From contig JADBJK010000052.1 of assembly GCA_014874485.1 (NCBI GenBank), forward strand, positions 1 to 64,000: a stretch of 64,000 nt of DNA, given 5' to 3'. The translations under genes were made by a program, and so were the position numbers. The notes beneath the pieces are model-generated. The model saw only the letters and a program-made list of their open reading frames with translations. It was not told the DNA's origin and made no database searches. Source of the stretch: Chloroflexota bacterium. Lineage in GTDB: Bacteria; Chloroflexota; Anaerolineae; DTLA01. Numbering within the stretch: position 1 is the stretch's first letter; each line of letters starts with the position of its first letter. Of the stretch, positions 25,901 to 34,151 are shown in pieces.

Positions 25901-26339
25901 GTACTACCTCATGGGCGACTACGACAAGGCCCGCGAGAAGTTGGAGAAATCCCTGTCGCTGGACGCCCTGTACGACCAGACCTATCTGCTCCTCGGCCAG
26001 TTGTACACGCAACAGGGCGATTGGGCTAGGGCCGAGGAGATGTACCGCAAGGCGGTGGACCTGAACCCGACGGCGGTGGAATCCATCAGCATGTTGGGGT
26101 ACGTGCTGGATCAGCAGGGGAAGATCACCGAGGCCATCACCCAGAACCTGCGCGTGCTGGAACTGGCCCCGCAGGATTACATTACCATCCGCAACCTGTC
26201 GGTGTTGTACAACAAGTTGGGCGACTACAAGCAGGCCCTGGCGTATGCGCAACTGGCGCTCGGCCTGGCCCCCGACAGCGACAAGGCCAGCCTGCAGCAG
26301 TTCGTGGAGCAGTTGCAGGCGCTGGTCGGGGGGCAGTAG
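22986..26339 (+). CDS. O-antigen ligase/polymerase-like membrane protein with C-terminal TPRs
   Basis: 1117 residues from a TTG at 22986, chosen because AAGGAGAG lies 7-8 bases upstream; an earlier in-frame TTG (22941) would add residues encoded by the inserted repeat. About 14-16 membrane helices fill residues 1-810, with the Wzy/WaaL-type signature [20 protein letters not shown] (about 235-255) and a large extracytoplasmic loop with [28 protein letters not shown] (about 435-465). The C-terminus (about 820-1117) has TPR units ([51 protein letters not shown]). It should join lipid-linked glycans to an acceptor or polymerise them; the TPRs may dock partner proteins. The neighbour WecA/TagO could make its lipid substrate. 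Confidence 0.87.
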   Translation: MTETKLSRYCDKVIEAGWLAALIAVPLFFNIYSSRVFEPDKLTLLRSIVVVMIAAWIVSKVEAWRGGGEGREQAEARPSLWARVRSTPLVLPTLLMVAAYLISLAFSLTPAISWKGSYVRLQGISSAFSYIVIFFLMLERMRTRDQLERVVQSIILTSVPASLYGILQHYRLDPLPWAGETAERVASSMGNAIFIAAWLLMAFFVTLYRALPIFGRMATSKEQSPIRDAVLGGVYLFILAIQLIAIFFTQSRGPWLGLLGGLYAFVIILLVSLRQRSGGERRMAGGDVARGVGVGVSAVVLGGILAWVCIARLNSPLLGVALLAAVVILPYLVLIVSRKGWRYLWISWIVQTVLVAAFLVVFNLPHTPLESLRETPYIGRLGQVFETEGGTGKVRVLIWEGAVKMIAASPLRALVGYGPESMYVAYEPYYPPDLAHYEARNRTPDRSHNQTFDALVSTGVLGFLAYMFLFSSVFYYGLRWLGLLRSRRERNLFVALIVGGAVLGAVLARVLTGGYAFVGVSLPAGFILGLVVYLIVAAVSPTDAEADALPTERRVLIAALMAAILGHFVEIHFGFIIAATGTYFWALAALFVLAGSGRIREAAPAVLSRAAAPVHAVGSRRQKHKKRAQPVARTAPQRAEGRRWREFLAYTLIVAMVVSIVAFDFTSNQARAISIPTIIANSFAKIGLLTAEPRGSWGMAMLLALTVLAGAAVTFHRAREAEDTPPDSGWVLQAALVFVAAVVLIPLAVAWAKADLLRIGKDVSGIVARWYILFFALVFALGAALFRPGPSPQRWAWAEVSWAYAILAVVAGLVIWNANGVLVKADIWYQQGYLLEQDYMKNAGSLNTEQRLQVLDRVLGMYKNAIKYAPSEDFYYLAEARVYQQMVPLAQTPQKKQVLLNDGIATVEKARSLYPLNVDHTANMGRFYRTWAQEVSDPAERQEKLQLASDYYAQAVQLSPNKAHLYNEWALTYYLMGDYDKAREKLEKSLSLDALYDQTYLLLGQLYTQQGDWARAEEMYRKAVDLNPTAVESISMLGYVLDQQGKITEAITQNLRVLELAPQDYITIRNLSVLYNKLGDYKQALAYAQLALGLAPDSDKASLQQFVEQLQALVGGQ

Positions 26340-26388
26340 GGCGGGCGGCCCGTTGGCTCCGCGCGGGCGCGAATCAGGAGCAGGCGCG

Positions 26389-27405
26389 ATGCTGGTGTAC
26401 ATGCTCATCTTCCTGTCGGCGCTGCTGCTGGCGGTGGGGGCGACGCCGCTGGCGAAGCGGCTGGCCGTGCGCGTGGGGGCGGTGGATCAGCCCAGCCCGC
26501 GCAAGGTGCACAAGGTTCCCATGCCCCGCATGGGCGGCGTGGCCATCTACCTGGCCTTCATGGCGGCGCTGGTCATCTTCGGTGAGTGGTTCCCCATCGC
26601 GCAGGTGGTGAGCATCTTCATCGGGGCCACGCTGGTGTCGTTCCTGGGGCTGTGGGACGACCGCTGGGGCGTGGGCCCGCTGTGGAAACTCCTGGGGCAA
26701 ATCGGCGCTGCGCTGATACTGGCGTTTTCGGGCGTGCGCATCGGCCTGTTCCCCTACGTCTGGCTCAACGTGGCCGTTACGGTCTTCTGGGTGGTGTACA
26801 TCACCAACGCTATGAACCTGCTGGACAACATGGACGGGTTGAGCGGGGGCGTGGCGGCGGTGGCGTCGGCGTACTTTCTGCTGCTGGCGGCGATGAGCGG
26901 GCAGTACCTGGTGGGGGCGCTGGCTGCAGCGCTCCTGGGCGCGAGCCTGGGGTTTCTCGTGTACAACTACAACCCCGCCAGCATCTTCATGGGCGACAGT
27001 GGGGCGCTGTTCATCGGGTTTCTGCTGGCGGCGCTGGGCATCAAACTGCGCTTCCCGCAGAACTACGTCATCGTAACGTGGATGGTGCCAGTGCTGGTGC
27101 TGGGACTGCCCATCTTTGACACGGCGCTGGTGGTGGTGTCGCGGCTTCGGCGGGGCGTGAACCCGCTGACCACGCCTGGGAAGGACCACATCTCGCACCG
27201 ACTGGTGGAGCGGGGCCTGACGCCGCGCGAGGCGGTGCTGACGCTGTACCTGGTGGGGTGCGGGCTGGGGATGCTGGCGGTGTTCGTAACGCAGGCCAGC
27301 ATCGCCGAGGGGTACGGCGTGGGCGGCGCTGCCCTGCTCGCGGGGCTGTACGCGCTGTGGAAGTATGAGTTCAAGGGGCGGCGCGGGGCTGAACCCCCGC
27401 GCTGA
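26389..27405 (+). CDS. Undecaprenyl-phosphate sugar-1-phosphate transferase (WecA/TagO family)
   Basis: Integral membrane enzyme that transfers a HexNAc-1-phosphate from a UDP-sugar to undecaprenyl phosphate, starting a lipid-linked glycan. 338 residues from the ATG at 26389 (CAGGAGC upstream), with about ten helices. Conserved cytoplasmic loops: the Asp pair in [12 protein letters not shown] (about 140-151), [12 protein letters not shown] (about 200-211) and the [17 protein letters not shown] (about 265-281) typical of WecA/TagO rather than MraY. The C-terminal codons overlap a 101-base tandem duplication (27376-27584), so the tail [10 protein letters not shown] comes from repeat DNA. Confidence 0.92.
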   Translation: MLVYMLIFLSALLLAVGATPLAKRLAVRVGAVDQPSPRKVHKVPMPRMGGVAIYLAFMAALVIFGEWFPIAQVVSIFIGATLVSFLGLWDDRWGVGPLWKLLGQIGAALILAFSGVRIGLFPYVWLNVAVTVFWVVYITNAMNLLDNMDGLSGGVAAVASAYFLLLAAMSGQYLVGALAAALLGASLGFLVYNYNPASIFMGDSGALFIGFLLAALGIKLRFPQNYVIVTWMVPVLVLGLPIFDTALVVVSRLRRGVNPLTTPGKDHISHRLVERGLTPREAVLTLYLVGCGLGMLAVFVTQASIAEGYGVGGAALLAGLYALWKYEFKGRRGAEPPR

Positions 27406-27584
27406 AGGCGCGAAGCCCCTTCGGGGCTGGATGCAGCGTGTGGTGCGCCTAGAATCGGCCCGACGGCTTGGGCCTCGGGCGGCGCGGGGCTGAACCCCCG
27501 CGCTGAAGGCGCGAAGCCCCTTCGGGGCTGGATGCAGCGTGTGGTGCGCCTAGAATCGGCCCGACGGCTTGGGCCTCGGGCGGC
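27376..27584. repeat. Tandem duplication of a 101-bp unit
   Basis: The unit starting GGGCGGCGCGGGGCTGAACC at 27376 is repeated exactly from 27477, and its first bases appear again at 27578. Each unit holds two stem-loops (GCGGGGCTGAACCCCCGC and AGCCCCTTCGGGGCT). The first copy overlaps the end of the WecA/TagO gene. The identity of the copies implies a recent event. Confidence 0.93.
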
Positions 27585-27601
27585 CCTTCGCCACCCGCCG
27601 C

Positions 27602-27706
27602 CCGCTGATCGCTGAGTGCTGAACGCTGAACGCTGATCGCTGACCGCTGAATGCTGATCGCTGACGGCTGATCGCTGATCGCTGAATGCTGATCGCTGAC
27701 CGCTAC
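27602..27706. repeat. Tandem heptamer array (NNGCTGA), 14 perfect units
   Basis: Fourteen uninterrupted 7-base units ending GCTGA (CCGCTGA, TCGCTGA, GTGCTGA, ACGCTGA, ACGCTGA and so on) from 27602 to 27699, then a final CCGCTAC. Only the first two bases of each unit vary. It ends 20 bases before the GTG of the UDP-sugar dehydrogenase, thus inside its probable leader. Confidence 0.95.
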
Positions 27707-27726
27707 ACCCTACAGGGGGCGAACCG

Positions 27727-29085
27727 GTGGACAACTCTCTGGAACGCAAAATCGCGAGCCGCGAGGCGCGGGTCTGCGTCATCGGCCTGGGGTACGTGGG
27801 CCTGCCGCTGGCGGTGGAACTGGCCCGCGTCGGGTACGCCGTAACGGGGCTGGACACCAATCCCGCCCGCGTGGACGCCCTGTCGCGCGGCGAGAGTTAC
27901 ATCGCCGACGTGGCCGAGGAGGACCTGCGCGCCGTGGTGCAGAGCGGGCACCTGCGCGCCACCACCGACTACGCCGCGCTGGATGATGCCGACGCCGTGT
28001 TCATCTGCGTGCCCACGCCGTTCACGGCCACGCGCTCGCCCGACCTGTCGTTCGTGCTGGACGCGGCGCGGGGCATCGCAGCCCACCTGCGCCCCGGGCG
28101 GCTCATCGTCCTGCAGAGCACCACCTACCCGGGCACGACCGAGGACGAGGTGCTGCCCATCCTGGAGTCGTCGGGACTGAAGGCGGGCGTGGACTTCCAC
28201 CTGGCGTTCTCGCCCGAACGCATCAACCCAGGCGACCGCCAGCACACCGTGCGCAACACGCCCAAGGTCGTGGGCGGGCTGACGCGGCGCTGCGCGGAGT
28301 TGGCGGCGCTCCTGCTGGGCCAACTGCACCCGTCGGTGCACATCGTGTCGTCGCCCCGCGCGGCCGAGATGACCAAACTCCTGGAGAACATCTTCCGCAG
28401 CGTCAACATCGCCCTGGTGAACGAGATGGCCCTGCTGTGCGAGCGGATGGGGATTGACGTGTGGGAGGTGATAGAGGCGGCGTCCACCAAGCCCTTCGGG
28501 TTCATGCCGTTCTACCCTGGGCCTGGCGTGGGCGGGCACTGCATCCCCGTGGATCCCTACTACCTGCTGTGGAAGGCGCGGGAGTACGACTTCCACACCA
28601 AGTTCATTGAACTGGCCGCCGAGGTCAACCAGGAGATGCCGTACCACGTGGTGGAGCGCATCGGCGAGGCGCTCAATGCCCACGGCAAGACGATGCGCGG
28701 CGCGCGGATTCTCCTGCTGGGCGTGGCGTTCAAGAAGGACGTGGACGATGCTCGCAACTCCCCCGCCGAGCGCATCGCCGAACTCCTCTTGGCGAAGGGG
28801 GCCGAGTTGCGGTACAATGATCCACACATCCCGCGTTTCTCTGTGGGCGGGGACGTGTTCTATCCGACGAGGGTCATCATGGAGTCCACGCCGCTGACGC
28901 GGGAGACGCTCCGGGAGACCGATTGCATCGTCATCCTGGCCGCGCACAGCGCCTACGATTTCGCGTGGATTGTGGCGGAGGCTCCCCTCATCGTGGACGC
29001 CGTCAACGCGACGCGGGGGATTGGGGGGAGCGCGCATAAGGTCTGGCGCATCGGAACCCCGCCTGGCGGGAGGGAGCATGGCTAA
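27727..29085 (+). CDS. UDP-glucose/UDP-HexNAc 6-dehydrogenase family protein
   Basis: Oxidises C6 of a UDP-sugar to the uronic acid in two NAD-linked steps. 452 residues from a GTG at 27727 (GGGGGCGAAC upstream). N-terminal Rossmann domain with [18 protein letters not shown] (16-33), central dimer helix with [20 protein letters not shown], catalytic Cys in [14 protein letters not shown] (about 271), and C-terminal UDP-binding domain with [18 protein letters not shown]. The [17 protein letters not shown] pattern fits the WbpA/WbpO-type enzymes acting on UDP-N-acetyl sugars better than plain UDP-glucose dehydrogenase. It ends by overlapping the cyclophilin start by 8 bases. Confidence 0.92.
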   Translation: MDNSLERKIASREARVCVIGLGYVGLPLAVELARVGYAVTGLDTNPARVDALSRGESYIADVAEEDLRAVVQSGHLRATTDYAALDDADAVFICVPTPFTATRSPDLSFVLDAARGIAAHLRPGRLIVLQSTTYPGTTEDEVLPILESSGLKAGVDFHLAFSPERINPGDRQHTVRNTPKVVGGLTRRCAELAALLLGQLHPSVHIVSSPRAAEMTKLLENIFRSVNIALVNEMALLCERMGIDVWEVIEAASTKPFGFMPFYPGPGVGGHCIPVDPYYLLWKAREYDFHTKFIELAAEVNQEMPYHVVERIGEALNAHGKTMRGARILLLGVAFKKDVDDARNSPAERIAELLLAKGAELRYNDPHIPRFSVGGDVFYPTRVIMESTPLTRETLRETDCIVILAAHSAYDFAWIVAEAPLIVDAVNATRGIGGSAHKVWRIGTPPGGREHG

Positions 29086-29797
29086 GAAGGCGAGCAAGAA
29101 GCGCGGGAGCAAGCCCAAGCGGCCGTCCAGCCGCCGCGCTGCACCCAAGCCATCGTTCTGGACACGCGTGGGCCACTGGGCCCGCAAGAATCGCGCGATT
29201 GTCGGCGGGCTGGGCATCCTGCTGGCCGTCGTGCTCGTCGCCGTAACCTGGGCGGCGATGGAAAGGACGAAAACAGACATGAGCAAACCGAAGCAGTGGA
29301 GTTCACCGCCCCCCATGGTCATTGACCCCGCCAAGCAGTACTTCGCCGTCCTCAAGACCGAGAAGGGCGACATCCGCATCCAGTTGTTTGCCGACAAGGC
29401 CCCGAAGACGGTGAACAACTTCGTGTTCCTGGCGCGGCAGGGGTTCTACGACAACACCACGTTCCACCGCGTCATCCCCGGCTTCATGGCGCAGGGCGGC
29501 GACCCGACGGGCACCGGCGCGGGCGGCCCAGGCTACCGCTTCGCCGACGAGTTCCACCCCGACCTGAAGCACGACTCCGAGGGCATCCTGTCCATGGCCA
29601 ACGCCGGGCCCAACACCAACGGCAGCCAGTTCTTCATCACCTACGCGCCCCAGCCCCACCTGGACGGGCATCATGCCGTGTTCGGCAAGCTAGTGTCGGG
29701 CATGGACGTGCTCCGGGCACTGACCCCTCGCGATCCGAGCACCAACCCGACGTTCAGCGGAGACCGACTCCTGACGGTGGTCGTAGAGGAGCAGTAG
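29078..29797 (+). CDS. Membrane-anchored cyclophilin-type peptidyl-prolyl isomerase
   Basis: Catalyses cis-trans isomerisation of prolyl bonds, here outside the membrane. 239 residues from the ATG at 29078 (GGGAGGGA upstream). A very basic N-terminus ([18 protein letters not shown]), one membrane segment (about 47-66), then the cyclophilin domain (about 85-239). Active-site motif [24 protein letters not shown] is intact, as are [11 protein letters not shown] and [17 protein letters not shown]. It overlaps the dehydrogenase gene by 8 bases and abuts the next gene, so all three are probably one transcript. Confidence 0.92.
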   Translation: MAKKASKKRGSKPKRPSSRRAAPKPSFWTRVGHWARKNRAIVGGLGILLAVVLVAVTWAAMERTKTDMSKPKQWSSPPPMVIDPAKQYFAVLKTEKGDIRIQLFADKAPKTVNNFVFLARQGFYDNTTFHRVIPGFMAQGGDPTGTGAGGPGYRFADEFHPDLKHDSEGILSMANAGPNTNGSQFFITYAPQPHLDGHHAVFGKLVSGMDVLRALTPRDPSTNPTFSGDRLLTVVVEEQ

Positions 29798-30382
29798 ATG
29801 GCAGAGGTGCAGGCCGAAGCCCGGGCGCAGGAACGCGCCCAGCGCGCCCGCATGACGGTGCTGCGCATCTTCGTGTTGCTCATCGTCCTGGCGGTTACCG
29901 GCCTCATCGTGTACTTCCGTGACCGCCTGCAGCAGTTCGCCGCCTACGGGTATCCGGGCGTGTTCCTGGTGAGCCTGGTGGGGAACGCAACGGTCGTCCT
30001 GCCCGCGCCGAGCCTGGCGGTGGTGTTCGCCATGGGCGCGGTGCTGAAGCCGGTGCTGGTGGGGCTGGTGGCCGGCGTCGGTGAGGCGCTGGGCGAGTTG
30101 ACCGGCTACCTGGCCGGGTTCAGCGGGCGCGCCCTGATTGAAAACCGCGCCCGCTACGAGCAGATCACCGCATGGATGCGGCGCAACGGCGCGTTGACCG
30201 TCCTTGTGCTCTCCTTCATCCCCAACCCCTTCTTTGACCTGGCCGGCATGGCTGCCGGGGCCCTCAAGTACCCGGTCTGGAGGTTTCTCCTGTTCTGCTG
30301 GGCGGGCAAGACGATGAAGACCACGCTGATCGCGCTGGCAGGCGCACAATCGGTTACGTTCATAGAGCGGTTCTTGCACTAG
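29798..30382 (+). CDS. VTT-domain (DedA/YqaA-like) membrane protein
   Basis: 194 residues, starting directly after the stop of the cyclophilin gene. It has a short charged N-terminus, then about five hydrophobic segments. The VTT/SNARE-associated pattern is seen in GYPGVFLVSLVGNATVVLPAPSLAVVFAMG (about 50-80), VGEALGELTGYLAGFSG and VLSFIPNPFFDLAGMAAGALKYPVWRFLLFCWAGK. DedA-superfamily proteins are thought to scramble or flip lipids such as undecaprenyl phosphate; this subgroup (YqaA-like) is not characterised. The setting among polyprenyl-linked glycan genes fits a lipid-handling role, which is inference. Confidence 0.87.
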   Translation: MAEVQAEARAQERAQRARMTVLRIFVLLIVLAVTGLIVYFRDRLQQFAAYGYPGVFLVSLVGNATVVLPAPSLAVVFAMGAVLKPVLVGLVAGVGEALGELTGYLAGFSGRALIENRARYEQITAWMRRNGALTVLVLSFIPNPFFDLAGMAAGALKYPVWRFLLFCWAGKTMKTTLIALAGAQSVTFIERFLH

Positions 30383-30429
30383 AGGGACGGCACCCCCTCT
30401 TGAAAAATCTATCGGCAAGGAGGCGACCT

Positions 30430-31527
30430 ATGAAGGAACTGACCATCAGTGTCATCAAGGCGGACATCGGCGGGTACGTGGGACATTCCGCCAGCCACCC
30501 TGCGCTCATCCAGCGGGCGCAGGAAGCCCTGCAGGGGGCCAAGGACAGAGGCACGCTCGTGGACTTTCACGTGTCCTACTGCGGGGACGACCTGAACCTC
30601 ATCATGACCCATCGGCTCGGCACGGACAACGCCGAAATCCATCAGTTGGCATGGGACACGTTTGAGGCGTGCACCGAGGTGGCGCGCTCGCTGCACCTGT
30701 ACGGCGCGGGCCAGGACCTGCTGTCGGACGCCTTCTCGGGCAACGTGCGCGGGATGGGGCCCGGCGTGGCCGAGATGACCTTCGTGGAGCGGCCCTCGGA
30801 GCCGGTGGTGATCTTCATGGCCGACAAGACCGCTGCCGGCGCCTGGAACATGCCGCTGTACCGGATGTTCGTGGACCCGTTCAACACGGCGGGGCTGGTG
30901 ATTTCGCCCTCGCTGCACGATGGGTTCAACATAGAAGTGTACGACGTGAAGAGCGCCAAGGCCATTGTGTTCAACTGCCCCGCGGAGGTCTACGACCTGC
31001 TCGCCCTCATCGGCGCGACGGCGCGGTACGTCGTCAAGGCGGTGTACACCAAGAAGGGCGAGATCGCGGCCGTGTCGTCCACCGAGCGGTTGAGCCTCAT
31101 CGCGGGCAAGTACGTGGGCAAGGATGACCCCGTGTGCATCGTGCGGAGTCAGAACCAGTTCCCGGCCATCGGCGAGATTCTGGAGCCGTTCACCATGCCG
31201 CACGTGGTGGAAGGGTGCATGCGCGGGAGTTTCTTCGCGCCGCTGATGCCGGTGCCGCTGCGCTTCGCCCAGACGAGCCGGTTTGACGGGCCGCCGCGCG
31301 TGGTGGCCCTGGGGTTCCAGATTGCGGACGGCCACCTGGTAGGCCCACGCGACCTGTTTGACGACCCGGGCTTTGACCAGGCGCGGCAGCAGTGCAACGC
31401 GCTGATGGACCACCTGCGCCGGCATGGCCCCTTTGAGCCGCACCGCCTGCCGATGGACGAGATGGAGTACACGACCCTGCCCCAGGTGCTGGAGAAACTC
31501 CAGGGCCGGTGGGTGGACATGAAGTAG
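30430..31527 (+). CDS. fbp: Bifunctional fructose-1,6-bisphosphate aldolase/phosphatase
   Basis: Archaeal-type (class V) FBPase that both condenses triose phosphates and removes the C1 phosphate, a one-way gluconeogenic enzyme. 365 residues from the ATG at 30430 with a perfect AAGGAGG (30417-30423). Recognised by ISVIKADIGGYVGHSASHP (5-23, metal-binding Asp and His), HVSYCGDDLNLIMTH (about 47-61), the GTDNAEIHQLAWDTF segment, GMGPGVAEM, SSTERLSLIAGKYVGKDDPV and the closing EYTTLPQVLEKLQGRW. Full length. This enzyme is typical of archaea and deep-branching or thermophilic bacteria, including Chloroflexota. Confidence 0.95.
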   Translation: MKELTISVIKADIGGYVGHSASHPALIQRAQEALQGAKDRGTLVDFHVSYCGDDLNLIMTHRLGTDNAEIHQLAWDTFEACTEVARSLHLYGAGQDLLSDAFSGNVRGMGPGVAEMTFVERPSEPVVIFMADKTAAGAWNMPLYRMFVDPFNTAGLVISPSLHDGFNIEVYDVKSAKAIVFNCPAEVYDLLALIGATARYVVKAVYTKKGEIAAVSSTERLSLIAGKYVGKDDPVCIVRSQNQFPAIGEILEPFTMPHVVEGCMRGSFFAPLMPVPLRFAQTSRFDGPPRVVALGFQIADGHLVGPRDLFDDPGFDQARQQCNALMDHLRRHGPFEPHRLPMDEMEYTTLPQVLEKLQGRWVDMK

Positions 31528-31584
31528 GGGGACGCTCAGGGGCGACTCGCCGTGTGGGGTTCGCCATGTAGGGGTTCGTCATGC

Positions 31585-31609
31585 AGGGGCGACTCGCCGA
31601 GTCGCCCCT
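31585..31609. repeat. 25-bp palindrome, family P3, copy 1
   Basis: AGGGGCGACTCG (31585-31596) and CGAGTCGCCCCT (31598-31609) are exact reverse complements around one C. A half copy (AGGGGCGACTCGCCG) lies at about 31528-31542. It lies between convergent genes and may act as a terminator hairpin. A related copy is at 63188. Confidence 0.9.
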
Positions 31610-31615
31610 ACTTAC

Positions 31616-32740
31616 TTACAGCACCATCAGTTCGCGCGGGAACGTTGTCAGCGACTCCGCGCCCTCGGCGGTGATGACCACGTCGTCCTCAATCCGCACG
31701 CCGCCGCGCCCCGGCAGGTAGATGCCCGGCTCCACCGTGAACGTCATCCCCGGCTCCAGGACGAGGGCGTTGCCCTCCATCATGTACGGCGGCTCGTGCA
31801 GCTCCAGCCCGATCCCGTGGCCGGTGCGGTGGGTGAAGAAATCGCCGTAGCCCGCGTCCCGAATGACATGGCGCGCGGCCCTGTCCACCTCCTCGGCGGC
31901 GACGCCGGGCCTGCACGCCGCTTTGCCGGCGCGGTTGGCCGCCAGGACCGCCTCGTACACGCGGCGGAGTTCGGCGTCGGCGTGGCCCACCGCGAACGTG
32001 CGGGTGATGTCCGAGACATAGCCATTGCGGAACATGCCGCAGTCTATGACGACCAGGTCGCCCTTCTGGATGGGGCGGTCGGACGGCGTGCCGTGGGGCA
32101 GCGCCGCGTTCGGCCCGGCGACCAGGATGGGCGAGAAGGGCAGGCCCTCGCCGCTGGCCTCCAGAAGCATCGCCTGGAGCCGCGAGGCCAGTTCCCGCTC
32201 GGTGCGGCCGGGCTGTATCTGCGGCAGGAAATCACGGAGCACCTGCTCGGTGCGGGCGATGGCGTCCCGCATGGCGGCGAGTTCTGCGGCGTCCTTGCGC
32301 AAGCGCGCGCCCGTGAAGATGTCGTCGGCGGCCACCACGTCCACCCCTGCCTCGCGCAGGCGCAGGTACTCCATCAGCCGCATGTGCAGCGACTCGGCTC
32401 CCGCTTTCTGCCCCGCCAGGTCCAGATGTTGGCAAGCCTGGGCCAGCGCGCCGCTTGGGCCTTCCTCGTCGGTGTAGGGGAACACGTCGGTGGACGTGCC
32501 TGCCCCTAGCCGGATGCGCTCGGCCTCAAACGAGGGCACGACGAACGCGGGCGGCCGGCCCGGCGCGAGGAGCGCCAGCATGAGCCGCTCGCTGGCGTGC
32601 AGCGCGAGGCCCATCAGATAGCGCAGATTGGGGCCGGGGACCAGGGCCAGCGCCGCCAGACCACGGGCCTGGGCTTCGCGCGTCGCGCGGTGGATTCGTT
32701 CGGCAAAAGGGGTGTCAAAGAAGGTGTCATTGTTCTGCAC
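31616..32740 (-). CDS. M24-family Xaa-Pro aminopeptidase/dipeptidase
   Basis: Cytoplasmic dinuclear-metal peptidase that removes N-terminal residues before proline. 374 residues: an N-terminal creatinase-like domain (1-135) and a pita-bread catalytic domain (about 145-374). All five metal ligands are visible: Asp in VVIDCGMF, Asp in VSDITRTF, His in THRTGHGIGLELHEPP, Glu in FTVEPGIYLPG and Glu in VRIEDDVVIT. Length is normal for the PepQ/YpdF-type enzymes. Its start overlaps the end of the upstream unassigned gene by 14 bases, so they are coupled. Confidence 0.93.
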   Translation of the reverse strand: MQNNDTFFDTPFAERIHRATREAQARGLAALALVPGPNLRYLMGLALHASERLMLALLAPGRPPAFVVPSFEAERIRLGAGTSTDVFPYTDEEGPSGALAQACQHLDLAGQKAGAESLHMRLMEYLRLREAGVDVVAADDIFTGARLRKDAAELAAMRDAIARTEQVLRDFLPQIQPGRTERELASRLQAMLLEASGEGLPFSPILVAGPNAALPHGTPSDRPIQKGDLVVIDCGMFRNGYVSDITRTFAVGHADAELRRVYEAVLAANRAGKAACRPGVAAEEVDRAARHVIRDAGYGDFFTHRTGHGIGLELHEPPYMMEGNALVLEPGMTFTVEPGIYLPGRGGVRIEDDVVITAEGAESLTTFPRELMVL

Positions 32741-33368
32741 GGGTGCGCCTCCAAAAGGTCTCGGAAAAGAACGTGCGGTTCAGCAGTTTATGCATGTTCG
32801 GGTCGGCCACGTTCAGGTCGCGCGGGCGGGTAATGTACAGCGCCAGCGACTGGGCGAAGTAGTCCGCCGGGCTTCGCTGGCAGAGGGGGTCGGGGTTGTG
32901 CCCCAGGGCGAACAGCCGCCCGACCTGCGCGCCGACCTCCGTCCACGCGGGCGTGATGCCCACACCGTCGGACAGGCGCGGCCCGTCCGTAGCCCCCAGG
33001 CTGCCCAGCAGGTGGTCGTACAGGCGGGCGATGGCCCTCAACACGTCGGCCTCGTCGTCCAGCAGCGCCCGCGCCGACACGAACACGCCGTTCGCCCCCT
33101 TGATCTTGCCCACGGCGACCGGCCCGGGCACGTATCCCGTCTCGGCCGGGCTGATGACGAAGAGGCCGGTGGGGCTATCCAGCAGGAACCAGAGCGCCCC
33201 CACCGGCATCTCCTGCAGCAGGCGGGCCAGGCGGTCCACCGGCTCCCACTGGCTGGAGAACCGCGCCAGCAGGTCGGCGGGTAGGAGGGACCAAAGGCGC
33301 GGGTACACGTGCACCTTGCGCACCTTCAGGTCCTTGATCAGGCGCGTTTTGTCCGACTCGCGGCGCAT
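32727..33368 (-). CDS. Unassigned protein, possibly degenerate peptidase-like
   Basis: 213 residues from the ATG at 33368 (AAGGAGG six bases upstream). It has no signal peptide or membrane helix. The centre reads FVISPAETGYVPGPVAVGKIKGANGVFVSARALLDDEADVLRAIARLYDHLLGSLGATDGPRLSDGVGITPAW and the end SPADYFAQSLALYITRPRDLNVADPNMHKLLNRTFF. The last segment looks like the late helix of zinc-peptidase-like proteins of the lethal-factor/SprT kind (SxxExFAExxAxYxxxPxxL...P). No HExxH motif is present; where it would be expected is LYDHLLGSLGA. It may be an inactive relative. It is translated together with the M24 peptidase downstream. Function unknown. Confidence 0.65.
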   Translation of the reverse strand: MRRESDKTRLIKDLKVRKVHVYPRLWSLLPADLLARFSSQWEPVDRLARLLQEMPVGALWFLLDSPTGLFVISPAETGYVPGPVAVGKIKGANGVFVSARALLDDEADVLRAIARLYDHLLGSLGATDGPRLSDGVGITPAWTEVGAQVGRLFALGHNPDPLCQRSPADYFAQSLALYITRPRDLNVADPNMHKLLNRTFFSETFWRRTRAEQ

Positions 33369-33441
33369 CTGCGGCCTCCTTGCCAACAGCCCAGGCTTAT
33401 GGTAGCATAAGGCCAACCATTGTGGCAAACGGGAGGTGCGC

Positions 33442-33669
33442 ATGAGGCGAGCGATTCTGTTTCTGGGTGGCGTGATTTGCGGCGCGCTGGTGGGCGCGGC
33501 GGCAGGGGTGCTCCTGGCTCCGCAGCCCGGCGCCGAAACGCAGGAGTACCTGCGCAAGCGGCTTGAGGAGATCAAGGCCGAGGCGATGGAAGCCTACGAG
33601 GCCCGCCGCAAGGAACTGATGGAGGAGTTTGAGCGGGCCAAGAAGGGCATCCGGCCCGCCGCAGAGTAG
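33442..33669 (+). CDS. YtxH-like small membrane protein
   Basis: 75 residues from the ATG at 33442 (GGGAGG upstream). A basic MRRAI start, one glycine-rich membrane helix (ILFLGGVICGALVGAAAGVLLAPQPGAET, about 5-33) with the family-typical LLAPQPGAETQEYL boundary, then a highly charged amphipathic coil (about 35-75). YtxH-like proteins are general-stress or envelope proteins of unknown activity. It is divergent from the unassigned gene at 33368; the 73-base gap contains a CTTATG/CATAAG inverted repeat (about 33397-33412) that may hold both promoters. Confidence 0.85.
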   Translation: MRRAILFLGGVICGALVGAAAGVLLAPQPGAETQEYLRKRLEEIKAEAMEAYEARRKELMEEFERAKKGIRPAAE

Positions 33670-33827
33670 CCGCACCGCGGAAGGCGCGAAACACGAGGTG
33701 GGGCCTGCGAGCCGCGCGACTCGTGCTCTGCCCGCACCGAGCCGAGGGTGGAGAATCGCGGCTTCGGGTGGAATATGCGCCCTGCCGGCCGGGGTCATGG
33801 CCAGGCATACGAGCGTTGCAAAGCGGC

Positions 33828-33864
33828 ACAGATGCGACGCACTTCCGAAGCGCGTCGCATCTGT
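33828..33864. repeat. 37-bp palindrome, family P1, diverged copy 4
   Basis: Arms ACAGATGCGACGCACTTC (33828-33845) and its reverse complement (33847-33864, one mismatch). Relative to copy 1, ACGTG becomes AGATG on the left and the right arm changes to match, and CACCTC becomes CACTTC with GAAG on the right. It stands alone, without the composite repeat. The rest of 33670-33929 holds no gene. Confidence 0.88.
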
Positions 33865-33929
33865 TCTTGGTTGTGAGGTGGATGCGCGGGTACAGACGGC
33901 CCGCAGGTCGCCCGCATCGCAATGCCAGG

Positions 33930-34142
33930 CTAGTTGTCCGGCATGAAGTGCTTGTCGTACTCGTCCTGGAGCATGGTCCAGTGCTTCTTCTCTTCGCCGG
34001 CCAGGTAGGTGAACAGGCTCTTCAGCGCCGGATCATCCACCACTTCCAGCGCCTGCGTGTAGAAGTCAAACGCGGCCTTCTCGCGGCGGATGGCCATCTG
34101 CCACGCATCGGTCAATTTGGTGTCGCGCGTGATTCTCGGCAT
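33930..34142 (-). CDS. Small ferritin/rubrerythrin-like half-bundle protein
   Basis: 70 residues, two predicted helices only. The pattern ...AIRREKAAFDFYTQALEVV (about 17-35) then LKSLFTYLAGEEKKHWTMLQDEY (about 40-62) reproduces one E...ExxH half of a rubrerythrin di-iron site (Glu in REKAAFDFY, then EKKH). A full rubrerythrin domain has four helices and two such halves. It starts 9 bases after the neighbouring half-bundle gene, with AGGAGG in the gap. By analogy with encapsulated ferritins, such short chains could pair to make a site; partner choice is unknown. Confidence 0.8.
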   Translation of the reverse strand: MPRITRDTKLTDAWQMAIRREKAAFDFYTQALEVVDDPALKSLFTYLAGEEKKHWTMLQDEYDKHFMPDN

Positions 34143-34151
34143 GCGAGCCTC

